A stretch of DNA of 64,000 bases from Streptosporangium brasiliense (GCF_030811595.1 NZ_JAUSRB010000001.1:806001-870000); one strand, 5' to 3'. Shown: positions 16,998 through 24,733, counted from the first letter of the stretch. Notes: generated from the letters alone by a model not told the origin. Numbers and translations: made by a program.

Positions 16998-17062
16998 GGC
17001 GGGAAGTTACTACGAAATCAAAATATATGCATCCGTATAACGATGGCCGCTACCCTGTGGGC
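16998..17062. promoter_or_regulatory. AT-rich divergent promoter/operator of MFS-MarR pair
   Basis: The 65-base divergent gap holds an unusually AT-rich core (aaatcaaaatatatgcat at about 17014-17031) flanked by TACG and CGTA. A MarR dimer would plausibly bind here to control both genes; no exact palindromic operator could be fixed. Confidence 0.4.
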
Positions 17063-17686
17063 ATGTCAGCGCAGGACTCCGCCGATCGGCTCGGCGCCCC
17101 GGGGCCGGACTCCGCCGATCGGCTCGGCGCCCCGGGGCCGGACTCCGTCGATCGGCACATCGCGCACTGGTCGCGCGAGCTGTCCGACCTCGATCCGCAG
17201 ATCGAGGGGATCGTGACGCGCATGCAGATGCTCGTGCGGCTGCTCAGGCGCAACAAGGAGGGCTGGCTGGCCTCCTCCGGGCTCAAGCCCTGGGAGTTCG
17301 AGGTGCTCCACCATCTGGTCGCGGCCGGGCCGCCCTACCGGGTGGCGCCGTCACTGCTGGCCGAGTGGCTGGACACCCATCCGGCCACGATGACCAACCG
17401 GCTCGACCGGATGGAGCAGGCCGGCTACATCACCCGTGCGCACGACTCCGGCGACCGCCGCCGCCTGCTCGTCGCGCTGACCGCAGAGGGGCGCGCGGTG
17501 TGGGAGGAGCGGATGGAGGAGGGGGACCGTTCGGAGCGGGCCCTGCTCGGCACGCTCGGCCCCGCGGAGCTCGGACTGCTCGACGGCCTGCTGCGCCGGC
17601 TGGTCCGCGGCGTGGAGGAGAACGGGCCGCCGCTGATGCCGGAATGGCCTTCGGGCGGGCGGAAGCCGGACGGCGGCCCGTCATGA
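17063..17686 (+). CDS. MarR-family transcriptional regulator
   Basis: 207 residues from ATG 17063; an upstream in-frame ATG at 17027 lies in the promoter region and is unlikely. A winged helix spans about residues 75-150: helix LLAEWLDTHPATMTNRLDRM and wing RAHDSGDRRRLLVALT. The N-terminus contains a two-and-a-half-fold repeat of 11 residues (DSADRLGAPGP) from a perfect 33-bp duplication. Divergent from the MFS exporter, so it is the likely local repressor responding to a transported compound. Confidence 0.9.
   Translation: MSAQDSADRLGAPGPDSADRLGAPGPDSVDRHIAHWSRELSDLDPQIEGIVTRMQMLVRLLRRNKEGWLASSGLKPWEFEVLHHLVAAGPPYRVAPSLLAEWLDTHPATMTNRLDRMEQAGYITRAHDSGDRRRLLVALTAEGRAVWEERMEEGDRSERALLGTLGPAELGLLDGLLRRLVRGVEENGPPLMPEWPSGGRKPDGGPS
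17075..17140 (+). repeat. perfect 33-bp tandem duplication in MarR gene
   Basis: Bases 17075-17107 and 17108-17140 are identical, followed by a partial third copy. The period is a multiple of three, so the frame is kept and only the disordered N-terminus is lengthened. Confidence 0.92.
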
Positions 17687-17740
17687 CGGCGCGATGACGT
17701 CCCCGGTGACGTCCCGCCGCCGCGGGTCAGTCAGGGGCTG

Positions 17741-18169
17741 TCAGGCGCCGCGTGGCAGGCTCTCGATCGCCTCCTGCCACGACCGGAGGAAGGCGGGGTA
17801 GCCGTCGGCGAACTCCGCCAGCTCCCGGGCGGCCTCGCCGGTGAGCGGGGTGAGGTCGTAGGTGACCGTCACCTCGCTCCCTCCCTCCTCGCCGCCCGTC
17901 AGGGCGACCGTCACGGTCCCCGCCCGGTGGCCGGGGGTGAGGCGGGCGTAGGAGATGCTCACGCCCTCGTCGCGGCCGGTGACGATCCAGGTGGTGGTCC
18001 GCCCGTCGGCGTCGGTCTCGAAGACGGTGCCGGGCACGGTGTCGTCGTCGACCGGGACCGGGAACCGCGGCTCCCAGCCCGCCGCCCAGTCCCGCTCGCC
18101 ACGCGCGGTGAACAGACGGAAAGCCTCGCGTGGCGGGAGGCCGACGGTGAGCGTGCCGGTGAGCCTCAT
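17741..18169 (-). CDS. SRPBCC (AHSA1/Bet v1-like) protein
   Basis: 142 residues with the START/SRPBCC helix-grip pattern: GTLTVGLPPREAFRLFT, a strand series including TVFETDADGRTTTWIV, and a long C-terminal helix (FLRSWQEAIESLP). Such proteins bind hydrophobic ligands or act as small stress-related factors. Start overlaps the stop of the upstream 81-residue gene by four bases, so the two are one operon. No catalytic residues are identifiable. Confidence 0.85.
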   Translation of the reverse strand: MRLTGTLTVGLPPREAFRLFTARGERDWAAGWEPRFPVPVDDDTVPGTVFETDADGRTTTWIVTGRDEGVSISYARLTPGHRAGTVTVALTGGEEGGSEVTVTYDLTPLTGEAARELAEFADGYPAFLRSWQEAIESLPRGA

Positions 18170-18411
18170 CGCCCCTCCTCCAGCCGGTGCGCGTCGGCGG
18201 AGGTCAGGGTCAGCCCGTAGACGGCCTTGAGCTGATCGATCTTCGCCATGGTCTCGGGGGAGAAGGGGGCCTTGCCCTCGAAGGAGTGCAGGACGATGCC
18301 CTCGACGAGGTCGCCGAGGGACATGTCCAGATATTCGGCGAGGCCCTTGAGGACCTTCAGGACGTTCTTCTCGATCCGGAGCCCGGTCTGGGTGCGCTCG
18401 ACTGTTACCAT
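18166..18411 (-). CDS. small conserved protein, possible ribbon-helix-helix-like regulator
   Basis: 81 residues: a basic beta-like start (MVTVERTQTGLRIEKNVLKV) then helices (LAEYLDMSLGDLVEGIVLHS). The order strand-helix-helix resembles ribbon-helix-helix proteins, but I cannot confirm DNA binding. An inverted repeat (gttacc-aa-gataac) touches the start codon, leaving no room for a leader with a Shine-Dalgarno sequence, so the mRNA may be leaderless and autoregulated. Coupled to the SRPBCC gene. Confidence 0.75.
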   Translation of the reverse strand: MVTVERTQTGLRIEKNVLKVLKGLAEYLDMSLGDLVEGIVLHSFEGKAPFSPETMAKIDQLKAVYGLTLTSADAHRLEEGR

Positions 18412-18425
18412 GTTACCAAGATAAC
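18412..18425. promoter_or_regulatory. inverted repeat abutting start codon
   Basis: gttacc-aa-gataac is a 6+6 inverted repeat with one mismatch, immediately upstream of the minus-strand ATG. A further tgttacca copy overlaps the start codon. It is a candidate operator for the 81-residue protein's operon. Confidence 0.45.
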
Positions 18426-18434
18426 AGAATCCCC

Positions 18435-19553
18435 TCAGTGGAGCCGGCGAGCTCCGGCCGCCGGGGTGGCGGGGTAGATCTCCGGTGCGGCCCAGCCGCG
18501 TTCGGCGTAGGCCCGGGTCACCGACTCCCGTACGGCCTCCACCCGGTCGTCGGCCACCAGCGCGATCGCCGACCCGCCGAACCCGCCGCCGGTCATCCGC
18601 GCGCCTCTGGCCCCGCCTCGGACCGCCGACTCAACGGCCACGTCCAGCTCGGCGCAGGACACCTCGAACTGGTCGCGCAGCGACAGGTGGGAGGCGTTCA
18701 GCAGGGCCCCGATCTCCCGCACGGCTCCGGCGCGCAGCAGTCCGATCAGCGCCTCGACCCGGTGGTTCTCGGTCACCACGTGCTGGGTGCGCTTGCGCTC
18801 GTCGCCGCTGAGCCTGCTCAGGGCGCCCGCCAGGTCGGTGACGTCGCGCAGCGCGGCCACCCCCAGGTGCTTGGCGGCGTTCTCGCAGTCCTGACGGCGC
18901 CGGGCGTACTGCCCGTCGGCGAGCTCGTGGTGGACCCCGGTGTTGATGATCAGCAGTTGGAGGCCGTGCTGGGCCAGGTCGAACGGGATGTTCCTGGTGC
19001 CGAGACTCCGGCAGTCCATGAACAGGGCCTTCCCCTCCTCCCCGAGGGCGGAGGCGGCCTGGTCCATGATTCCGCACGGCATGCCCACGAAGTCGTTCTC
19101 GGCCTTCTGGGCGGCCAGGGCGATCTCCATCTTCGTCAGGCCCAGGCCGTACAGCTCGTTGAGCGCCGTCCCGACCACCACCTCCAGGGCCGCGCTCGAC
19201 GACAGTCCCGCCCCCTGCGGCACATCCCCGTCGATCACCAGATCCGCGCCCCTGACCGGATGCCCGGCCTCGCGGAGCACCCAGAACACCCCGACGACGT
19301 AGCGCGCCCAGCCCTCGGCCTGGTTGAGGTTCTCGACGGTCACCGGCTCGCCCGCCTGGAGCGACCGCAGCCGGACGGCGCCGTCCTCGCGCGGCGTGAC
19401 CGCCGCGGTGATCCCCCACGGCACCGCGAACGGCAGTACGTACCCGTCGTTGTAGTCGGTGTGCTCGCCGATCAGGTTGACCCGCCCCGGAGCGTGCCAC
19501 ACCCCCTGCGGCTCAACGCCGAACGACTCACGAAAAGCTTCAATAACGCGCAT
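18435..19553 (-). CDS. galK: galactokinase
   Basis: 372 residues, full length for galactokinase, which phosphorylates galactose at C1 with ATP (Leloir pathway). All three GHMP motifs are present: substrate loop GRVNLIGEHTDYN (23-35), ATP-binding GAGLSSSAALEV, and C-terminal RMTGGGFGGS. AGGAGTG lies before the ATG. galT and galE are not in the window. The 3' end is 23 bases from the start of the SRPBCC operon, in the same direction. Confidence 0.96.
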   Translation of the reverse strand: MRVIEAFRESFGVEPQGVWHAPGRVNLIGEHTDYNDGYVLPFAVPWGITAAVTPREDGAVRLRSLQAGEPVTVENLNQAEGWARYVVGVFWVLREAGHPVRGADLVIDGDVPQGAGLSSSAALEVVVGTALNELYGLGLTKMEIALAAQKAENDFVGMPCGIMDQAASALGEEGKALFMDCRSLGTRNIPFDLAQHGLQLLIINTGVHHELADGQYARRRQDCENAAKHLGVAALRDVTDLAGALSRLSGDERKRTQHVVTENHRVEALIGLLRAGAVREIGALLNASHLSLRDQFEVSCAELDVAVESAVRGGARGARMTGGGFGGSAIALVADDRVEAVRESVTRAYAERGWAAPEIYPATPAAGARRLH

Positions 19554-19706
19554 GATCCAACACTCCTAAACAACGTCCCCTCGTAGATTAGCGACTCCCC
19601 GGAACGCCGGTTCCGCCGCCGAAGGTCACATCTTGAACGCGCCCCGCCCGGCGGATGTGCGAACCGGCCGGACCTTTGGTTGAATGCGGCAGTACGGCAT
19701 GCATGA

Positions 19707-19780
19707 GGGGCGGTAGCTCAGCCGGTTAGAGCAGGGGACTCATAATCCCTGGGTCGCGGGTTCGAGTCCCGCCCGCCCTA
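19707..19780 (+). tRNA. tRNA-Met (CAT), elongator type
   Basis: A 74-nt cloverleaf: acceptor ggggcgg pairs with ccgccct (one G-T), anticodon loop ctcataa with CAT, T-arm gcggg-ttcgagt-cccgc, discriminator A, CCA not encoded. The acceptor lacks the 1-72 mismatch of initiator tRNA, so elongator Met (or, less likely, a lysidine-modified Ile tRNA). Its 3' 42 bases are part of a 66-bp repeat found again at 23274, marking an integration site. Confidence 0.95.
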
Positions 19781-19804
19781 CCCCTCGTGATCATACGAAA
19801 AGCG
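19739..19804 (+). repeat. attL-like copy of 66-bp direct repeat (tRNA-Met 3' half)
   Basis: Identical base for base to 23274-23339. It runs from the anticodon loop of tRNA-Met through the gene's end into the terminator's left arm. Similarity continues past one mismatch to the tcgtcgtgtccgg segment, about 115 bp in all. This is the typical signature of tyrosine-recombinase integration into a tRNA 3' end. Confidence 0.9.
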
Positions 19805-19846
19805 CCCCTGACCTGCGTGTTCCCGGTCAAGGGCGCTTTCGTCGTG
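19797..19846 (+). terminator. terminator of tRNA-Met
   Basis: The stem aaagcgcccctgacc / ggtcaagggcgcttt (one internal mismatch) encloses about ten bases, 17 bases after the tRNA, followed by a short pyrimidine-rich stretch. The second att copy keeps a functional-looking version with changed stem bases. Confidence 0.8.
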
Positions 19847-19935
19847 TCCGGCTGTTCACGGCTGCCCCCGGTTCTCTGCGGTGGGCTGTGCCGAATACGT
19901 GCCGAAGTTTCGAGAAGATCGTCAGCCCTCGGGAA

Positions 19936-20904
19936 TCACGGGGAGTCCAGCACGGAGTGGCGGTAGTCCTTGGGGGACATCCCGTACGCCCGGCGGAAGG
20001 AGCGGCTGAAGTCCGTGGCGTGCGTGAACCCCCATCGGGCTGCGATGTCCTGTATGGAGTGCGCTCGCAGACGGGGGTCGGCGAGGTCCGCGCGGCAGTT
20101 CTCCAGCCTGCGTTGCCGAATCCACGCCATTACGGTGGTCTCCGGCCGCTGGAAGAGCAGGTGCAGGTAACGCACGGAGATGTGGTGGTGGGCGGCTATG
20201 GCGGCGGGAGACAGGTGCGGGTCGGCGAGGTTGTGTTCGACGAAGGCCCGGATGCGCACCCTCAGCGCCTGCTGCCGGGTCTCGAGCGGGAGGCGGTCCT
20301 GCGCGTTCAGGCGGTGCGCGAGGAAGGCCATGGCCAGATCCAGAGTGAGCGTCCCCAGCCGCCTCACGTCCAGAAGCGCCATCGAGGAAGTCTGGCGGAC
20401 CAGGCTCCTGAGGTAATGGGCGAGGATCGCCGCCATACCGGCACGCGCGGGCATACGCCGGGCGAGGAGTTCGTCGACCTTCTTCACGGGCAGGGGCAGC
20501 TGGGCTCTCGGCAGGTGCAGGATCATCGCCCGTGACGTTCCCTCAAGGCCACGCCCGTCATATGGGCGGGAGGTGTCCCACATGACCAGGTCCCCGGCAT
20601 GGATTCTGGCGTCCTTGCCCGCCTGAGAGATCCACATCTCGCCCCCCGTGATGAGGGTGAGTTCGTACATCTCCGGATCGGAGCGGCGGATCAGTGCCGG
20701 GGTGCGCTCCGATCTCAGCGCGGGGAAGGACATGGTGGTGATCCTCAGGTCGTTCAGGTCCACGGCCCCGGCGGTGGCCCTGAAGTCGTCGGTGTGATCG
20801 CTGGTGATCCGGGTGGGGGCCACGTCATGGCTGATCAGATCGCACCACCAGTCGAATCGCTGACCGGGGGGTAGGTCCGTGCTCTGCAAGGCGATGAAGT
20901 TCAT
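19936..20904 (-). CDS. AraC-family transcriptional regulator
   Basis: 322 residues from ATG 20904 (GAGAGG eight bases upstream); the frame is open further 5' but that stretch is unlike the family. The N-terminal two-thirds is an AraC-binding-like beta-barrel region (FDWWCDLISHDVAPTRI, GDLVMWDTSRPYDG). The C-terminal 100 residues hold two helix-turn-helix units: LSPAAIAAHHHISVRYLHLLF and IQDIAARWGFTHATDFSRSF, ending YGMSPKDYR. It lies inside the tRNA-Met island, next to the attL side, with no clear target gene beside it. Confidence 0.9.
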   Translation of the reverse strand: MNFIALQSTDLPPGQRFDWWCDLISHDVAPTRITSDHTDDFRATAGAVDLNDLRITTMSFPALRSERTPALIRRSDPEMYELTLITGGEMWISQAGKDARIHAGDLVMWDTSRPYDGRGLEGTSRAMILHLPRAQLPLPVKKVDELLARRMPARAGMAAILAHYLRSLVRQTSSMALLDVRRLGTLTLDLAMAFLAHRLNAQDRLPLETRQQALRVRIRAFVEHNLADPHLSPAAIAAHHHISVRYLHLLFQRPETTVMAWIRQRRLENCRADLADPRLRAHSIQDIAARWGFTHATDFSRSFRRAYGMSPKDYRHSVLDSP

Positions 20905-21382
20905 CAAGCACCTCTCATGACACATCGGTTGCGTTTCAATGGGTCTCGCGATGGCGGCACGAGTGGACGCCGTCCTGCCGCCTCGGGGAGGCCGGACCCG
21001 GTCGGCGACACCACGGCAGTCTTGCCGCACCGGCGTCCTGTACCGAGGTGGTGTGGGCGCCGGCGACCGGCCGGGCGGTGGCCAGGCGGCGAACGTCGGG
21101 GTAGATGCCAGAACCGGTAACGGAGGGTGCGGGCCACATCGTGGAAACCGGGCAGGCGCGCCATCACCCACATGGCCGACCGGCTGGAGGCGGGTAGTCC
21201 GTCCAGGCGGGGCGTATCGATGCTGCGCGGCACGTCGAGGCACTTCGGTCCGCCGTGCCGGCCCTCGAGCTCGCGTGGGCCGTCATGACCTCCTGAGCAC
21301 CGGCGAATGTGATCTTTTCGCGGTCCATGGTTCCTCGGGGGGCTGCGGTTGCCGTTGGTGGTTGCTGATCACATTCCCAAGC
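20905..21382. other. non-coding region upstream of AraC gene
   Basis: About 480 bases between the AraC start and an AT-rich operator-like element. Codon structure on both strands is poor and I see no recognisable protein, RNA or repeat here. Confidence 0.5.
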
Positions 21383-21421
21383 TACACATTTTTTACAAAT
21401 TAATAAAAAATTAGAAGTGTA
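21383..21421. promoter_or_regulatory. AT-rich palindromic element upstream of GbsR/MarR relic
   Basis: TACAC-ATTTTTTA at 21383-21395 is mirrored by TAAAAAAT (21404-21411) and GTGTA (21417-21421). It is the most AT-rich stretch I noticed in the window and overlaps a possible TATAAA -10 box (21420-21425), 35-40 bases upstream of the start at 21461. It is a plausible autoregulatory operator. Confidence 0.5.
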
Positions 21422-21460
21422 TAAACTCGCTGTCACGGCCGGCTGCAGAATGAGATCGAC

Positions 21461-21978
21461 ATGGCAGAGCCGGCGGAGCGCGGGGTGGCCGGCCCCGGAC
21501 GTGACGAGGAGGCGGTGCGACGGTCCGTCGAGCGCTTCGCCCTCGACCTGACCGGGCCCGGTATGCCCCGGATGCTGGCGTGGCCTGGGCCGCGATCCCG
21601 GTGGCCGAGGAGGGTGAGCTGCACGCCGCTGAGATAGCCGAGTTTCTTCAGGTGAGCCCAGCCGCGATCTCGGGCGCCGTCCGCTGCCTGACGCAGACGG
21701 CTCTGATGATCCGGGAGTGCGAGCCGGGCGCACGCCATGATCATTACCGGATGCGCGGCAACGTGTGGTACCAGAGCATCGCCCATAACCATAAGGAGAC
21801 ACTGCTCAGGCAGTGGGAACGGACCCTGCTCGACGGGATCGAGGTAACGGGCACGGGCAGCCGGGCGGCGGCGCGGTTGGAGGAGAGCCAGGAGTTCCTG
21901 GAGTTCCTCCGGCTGGAGGTGCCGGCGCTCCTGGAGAAGTGGCGGCAGCGGGCCGACACCGGAGGAAGACCGGGCTGA
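21461..21978 (+). pseudogene. GbsR/MarR-type winged-helix regulator, frameshifted
   Basis: The N-terminal segment (VERFALDLTGPGMPRMLA, frame of ATG 21461) and the C-terminal segment (VAWAAIPVAEEGELHAAEIA onward, frame of 21580) together give a continuous GbsR/MarR-type protein, but the frame changes near 21578-21581, consistent with loss of one G. The part after the shift keeps the HTH (EIAEFLQVSPAAISGAVRCL) and the C-terminal helix. A shorter product from GTG 21580 is possible; a sequencing error must be excluded. Located in the tRNA-Met island. Confidence 0.65.
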
Positions 21979-22192
21979 AGGCTTACTGGTAGGGGTGTCT
22001 CGGGACTGGGATGCCCCTTACACCCGGTCAAGATGACCGGCGCCTCCTCAGCGGCATCGTGTGGAAGATCCACACCGGCATAACCCGGCGAATGGAGCGC
22101 CATGGCGCCGCAACCGTCCGGGGCGGTCGGAGGGATCGTTCAAGCATCGAGGTTTTCCGAAGGTGAAACGCCTTTCGAACAAGAACGGCAAC

Positions 22193-22220
22193 TCCCGGGA
22201 AGGCAATGGCCTTCCCGGGA
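22193..22220. terminator. perfect 12-bp hairpin
   Basis: tcccgggaaggc and gccttcccggga form a perfect 12-bp stem with a four-base loop (aatg), followed by aaaa on the plus strand. Placed between convergent genes it could end transcription in both directions. Confidence 0.7.
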
Positions 22221-22348
22221 AAACCGGGAAGGCCACGACGTGTCTTGCCAAGGCGCTCTTCCTGGCCGACGGACCGGCGCTTTCACCCACCCGCGCCCGT
22301 GGTCCGCGACGGTCCGCGACGGAAGAGCGCCGACGTTTCTTCGACGCC

Positions 22349-22371
22349 TCCCCCCGTGGCCGGGGAGGCTT
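22349..22371 (-). terminator. hairpin downstream of small secreted protein gene
   Basis: gcctcccc and ggggaggc form a GC-rich stem around ccgtggc, about 35 bases beyond the stop of the minus-strand gene ending at 22407. Confidence 0.55.
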
Positions 22372-22406
22372 TCACGGACCGGGGTCTCGCTCCTTCGTGA
22401 GTGCCA

Positions 22407-22742
22407 CTACCACGGGGCGTTACTGCACCAGCGCGAGCTGAAATAGGTGTCCGCCGTGTCACCGTCCGACCCGCCGTCGTTGTCGGCCCACCAGTTCCAG
22501 ATGTACTGCCCCGAAACCGCGTCCCATCCGTAGTCGCGGACGTAGTGGTTGCCGGTGTCATGGGAGTGGCCGCGGGCCTGCGTCTTGGGGTCTCCGCCGG
22601 AGCTGTCGTTGATCCAGATCCAGCCCCAGCTGCACCGGGTGTCCGCGTGCGCCGATGTGGCCCCGCCCGTGATGACCATGGCCCCTGCCAGGGAGACGGC
22701 CGCGGCGCCGAGGGCACCCCATCGCTTGAGACTTCTTTTCAT
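22407..22742 (-). CDS. small secreted Trp/Gly/Asp-rich protein
   Basis: 111 residues; AGGA lies five bases before the ATG. A Sec signal peptide (MKRSLKRWGALGAAAVSLAG...) ends at AHA, before DTRCSWGW. The mature part of about 77 residues has exactly two cysteines, near its N- and C-termini, probably forming a disulfide, plus many Trp, Asp and Gly. I do not recognise the family; size and composition would fit a secreted bacteriocin-like or cell-surface protein, which is a guess. Inside the tRNA-Met island. Confidence 0.75.
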   Translation of the reverse strand: MKRSLKRWGALGAAAVSLAGAMVITGGATSAHADTRCSWGWIWINDSSGGDPKTQARGHSHDTGNHYVRDYGWDAVSGQYIWNWWADNDGGSDGDTADTYFSSRWCSNAPW

Positions 22743-22857
22743 TTCCTGCCCCTATGCTGAGAAGCCTTTGGAAATTGACGGCGTCAAACCCGTTCGGTGG
22801 ATCCGACCTGCTCAGTATGCTTGCGGCTGATCATCAGAGTCTTTACCAGAGCGTGTA

Positions 22858-23131
22858 GTGTTCCTTGACAGCGAGCGCATACACGGCAACGCGCAACCGT
22901 CCGGCCGCCGTCTCGTAATCACCGTAGGGAGGATCCGAGGCGTACCTCTGCCACTTCGCGAGAGCTGCAGCGACGACGAGCGTCTCGGCTACCTCAACGG
23001 CATCACGACCGGCGTCTCCCACGCCGACGGCGACGGGTCGCTACGACACGGGAGTCTCCCCGTACTTCGACAGCGGGCTGTTCACGGTCTTCCGCGCCGC
23101 GGACTCGTACTGGACCGGTCGCATCACCTGA
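22858..23131 (+). pseudogene. possible remnant of a secreted/structural protein gene
   Basis: Two frames read in succession give protein-like sequence: LGYLNGITTGVSHADGDG, then after a shift near 23035, RYDTGVSPYFDSGLFTVF ending RAADSYWTGRIT and a TGA. The second part has good actinobacterial codon use. I cannot name the parent family. No convincing start or ribosome-binding site exists, so this is most likely a decayed gene end. Confidence 0.35.
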
Positions 23132-23273
23132 AGGGCCCAGCCGGTCTTCTCCGCCTATGGCTCTACCTGGCCATGCAGGAGGCAGGCGAACGGTTCAAGT
23201 CTCCCCTCAGACACGTCTCGCCATAAGCGTTGTCGCAGCTAGGCGGCATGGTCGCAGGTTTTTGTATTCGTGT

Positions 23274-23339
23274 CTCATAATCCCTGGGTCGCGGGTTCGA
23301 GTCCCGCCCGCCCTACCCCTCGTGATCATACGAAAAGCG
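23274..23339 (+). repeat. attR-like copy of 66-bp direct repeat
   Basis: Exact copy of 19739-19804. It contains only the anticodon-loop-to-3'-end half of tRNA-Met, so it is not a tRNA gene. The following bases (to about 23384) retain a terminator-like hairpin with altered stem bases. Confidence 0.9.
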
Positions 23340-23383
23340 TCCCTGACCTGCGTATTTACAATCAGGGGCGCTTTCGTCGTGTC
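23330..23383 (+). terminator. duplicated terminator at second att copy
   Basis: aaagcgtccctga pairs with tcaggggcgcttt (one G-T) around about 15 bases. It is the diverged counterpart of the tRNA-Met terminator; the stem is kept despite sequence changes. Confidence 0.6.
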
Positions 23384-23399
23384 CGGTCGTATCCGACTG

Positions 23400-23640
23400 T
23401 CACCGATCGTTTGTGGCTGGCTCTTCCCAATGCCTTCCCATGGGATCACGTCTCCCCGAGAGCTTCGGAGATCCGGCGCCGGGCGGCCTCGTCCTGACCG
23501 GCGACGCATCTGGCGTAGAAAGGATGACGTTGAACGTGCGGAGGTTGACGACTTCCTCGGGACGTAGACCGGCGTAGTGCATGACCATGAAGAACGTCTT
23601 GAGTCGCCTGCCGCTCGGCTCCTGAGCCGCGACGGATGAT
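23400..23640 (-). pseudogene. tyrosine recombinase (phage-type integrase) relic
   Basis: A short in-frame segment, RRLKTFFMVMHYAGLRPEEV then VNLRTFNV, matches the region around the first catalytic arginine of actinobacterial tyrosine integrases (…LRPEEAVNLR… type). Sequence before and after is unrelated and the catalytic His-x-x-Arg and Tyr boxes are missing, so the gene is dead. Its 3' end points to the att copy 60 bases away, the normal int-attP arrangement. It lies on the far side of that copy, so it may belong to a second element. Confidence 0.65.
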
Positions 23641-23828
23641 GGCGGTTGTGGTCGAGGCGCGGCGCTGCCCGAGCTGTGGCCGGCGATTGCGCTGGGGGGC
23701 TCGTGGCGATGCGATCTACTGCTCCGGTGGCTGCTGTGCACGGCGTTTGCGGTCGGCCTGCTCGCTCGCCCTTCTGTGAGGCGGGGTGATGGGGCCGGTC
23801 AGCCTGCCCGCGGTCCTGCGAGGCGGCG

Positions 23829-23924
23829 CGGCGGGCCGGTCAAGCCGCTTGCGATCCCAGCGGCGGGCCGGTCAAGCCGCTTGCGATCCAAGCGGCGGGA
23901 CGGTCAACCCGCTTGCGATCCCAT
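23829..23924. repeat. three 32-bp tandem repeats at hydrolase 3' end
   Basis: Three units of 32 bp beginning at 23829, 23861 and 23893, differing at a few positions. The third unit encodes the last residues and stop of the alpha/beta-hydrolase gene, so the array looks like outward duplication of the gene's 3' end. Confidence 0.9.
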
Positions 23925-24671
23925 GAGAAGGCCGCTCACCTCCCGGGCGAACCCTTCCACGTTGTCGATCATGATGTTGTGGCCGGTGTCCGGGACGGCG
24001 ATCAGCCGTACCCCGGAGGCCACCAGCTCGGCCGCCCCGATGGGCTCGCCGTCCGCCTCCGGGTAGAGGTAGGCGCGTGGGATCGGCAGCCGCCGCAGCC
24101 GCTCCCGCGTGTTCACCCGCGTGAGGTGGACCGCGCTCCGGTGCAGCGCCTCCCGTCCGGCAAGTCGCATCGTGGCCGCCCAGTGCGGCCCGACCCGCGC
24201 CAGCGTCTCGTCCCAGCCGTGCCGTACGAAGTCTTCCTCCGTGTAGGTGGCGATGCCCGAACTGCCCGGCCGCAGCGCGGGTTCGATCGGGTCCAGATTG
24301 GAATCCACCAGCACCAGCTCGGCCACCAGCTCCGGGTGCCGCTCGGCCAGGTGTGCCGCGATCGTCCCACCCATGCTGTGCGCGACCACCTGCGCCGCGC
24401 GCACGTCCGCCGCCCGCAACGCGGTCGCGAGCGCGTCCGCGTGCTCCTCCATCGTGTAGCCGAACCCGGTGGGCCGGTCGCTGGTCCCGAACCCCAGCAG
24501 GTCCACGAACAGACTCCGGTGCCCGGCCAGCTCCGGCCGGCTCGCGGCCTCCAGGAAGTACGGCGCCGCCGCCGCGCCCAGCCCGTGCACGTAAACCCGG
24601 ACCGGCTCCCGCCCGGCCACCTCGGCCCAGCGGATGCGGCTCCCGTCCGGCAGCACCTGCGTGTCCCTCAT
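23904..24671 (-). CDS. alpha/beta-hydrolase
   Basis: 255 residues from ATG 24671 (GGAGG eight bases upstream; the ATG at 24677 is too close to it). It has the HGLG oxyanion region (YVHGLGAAAAPYF), nucleophile elbow AHSMGG, an acid likely in the YLYPEADGE area, and histidine in VPDTGHNIMID. It is predicted to be cytosolic and act on an ester, lactone or similar; substrate unknown. Divergent from a PadR-type regulator, which probably controls it. Its 3' end is embedded in a 32-bp tandem repeat. Confidence 0.88.
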   Translation of the reverse strand: MRDTQVLPDGSRIRWAEVAGREPVRVYVHGLGAAAAPYFLEAASRPELAGHRSLFVDLLGFGTSDRPTGFGYTMEEHADALATALRAADVRAAQVVAHSMGGTIAAHLAERHPELVAELVLVDSNLDPIEPALRPGSSGIATYTEEDFVRHGWDETLARVGPHWAATMRLAGREALHRSAVHLTRVNTRERLRRLPIPRAYLYPEADGEPIGAAELVASGVRLIAVPDTGHNIMIDNVEGFAREVSGLLMGSQAG

Positions 24672-24693
24672 AATCATCTCCTCCCGAGATACC

Positions 24694-24710
24694 TAGCCAT
24701 CGATGTACTA
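24694..24710. promoter_or_regulatory. candidate PadR operator in divergent promoter
   Basis: CATCGATG (24698-24705) is a perfect 8-bp palindrome flanked by TAG and CTA, midway between the divergent hydrolase and PadR genes. The intergenic region is only 62 bases, so both promoters overlap it. Confidence 0.45.
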
Positions 24711-24733
24711 AGTCTTCGGGGTAGCATAGCGGC

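Larger units (their letters stand above)
21979..22406. other. non-coding spacer with hairpins
   Basis: A 428-base gap between the regulator relic and the convergent secreted-protein gene. It contains two strong inverted repeats (listed separately at 22193 and 22349) and nothing that looks coding. Confidence 0.5.
19781..23339. mobile_element. decayed genomic island integrated at tRNA-Met
   Basis: The segment is bounded by the intact tRNA-Met and a second 66-bp copy of its 3' half, as expected when an element integrates and restores the tRNA end. It carries an AraC regulator, a frameshifted GbsR/MarR-type gene, one small secreted protein and unrecognisable fragments, with much non-coding DNA. 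No intact integrase lies inside; a stop-terminated peptide on the minus strand just inside the left end (NFGTYSAQP near 19873-19907) could be the last residues of one. The element is probably immobile. Confidence 0.75.

Noticed and set aside
17027..17062. Upstream ATG extending the MarR protein by 12 residues
   Set aside because: It would place the start inside the AT-rich divergent promoter; the ATG at 17063 is more plausible.
22102..22446. Open frame across the hairpin region
   Set aside because: It runs through two strong inverted repeats, has no ribosome-binding site, and its translation lacks any recognisable pattern.
23274..23317. Second tRNA-Met gene
   Set aside because: Only the anticodon-loop-to-3'-end half is present; the 5' acceptor and D-arm are missing, so it is an attachment-site copy.
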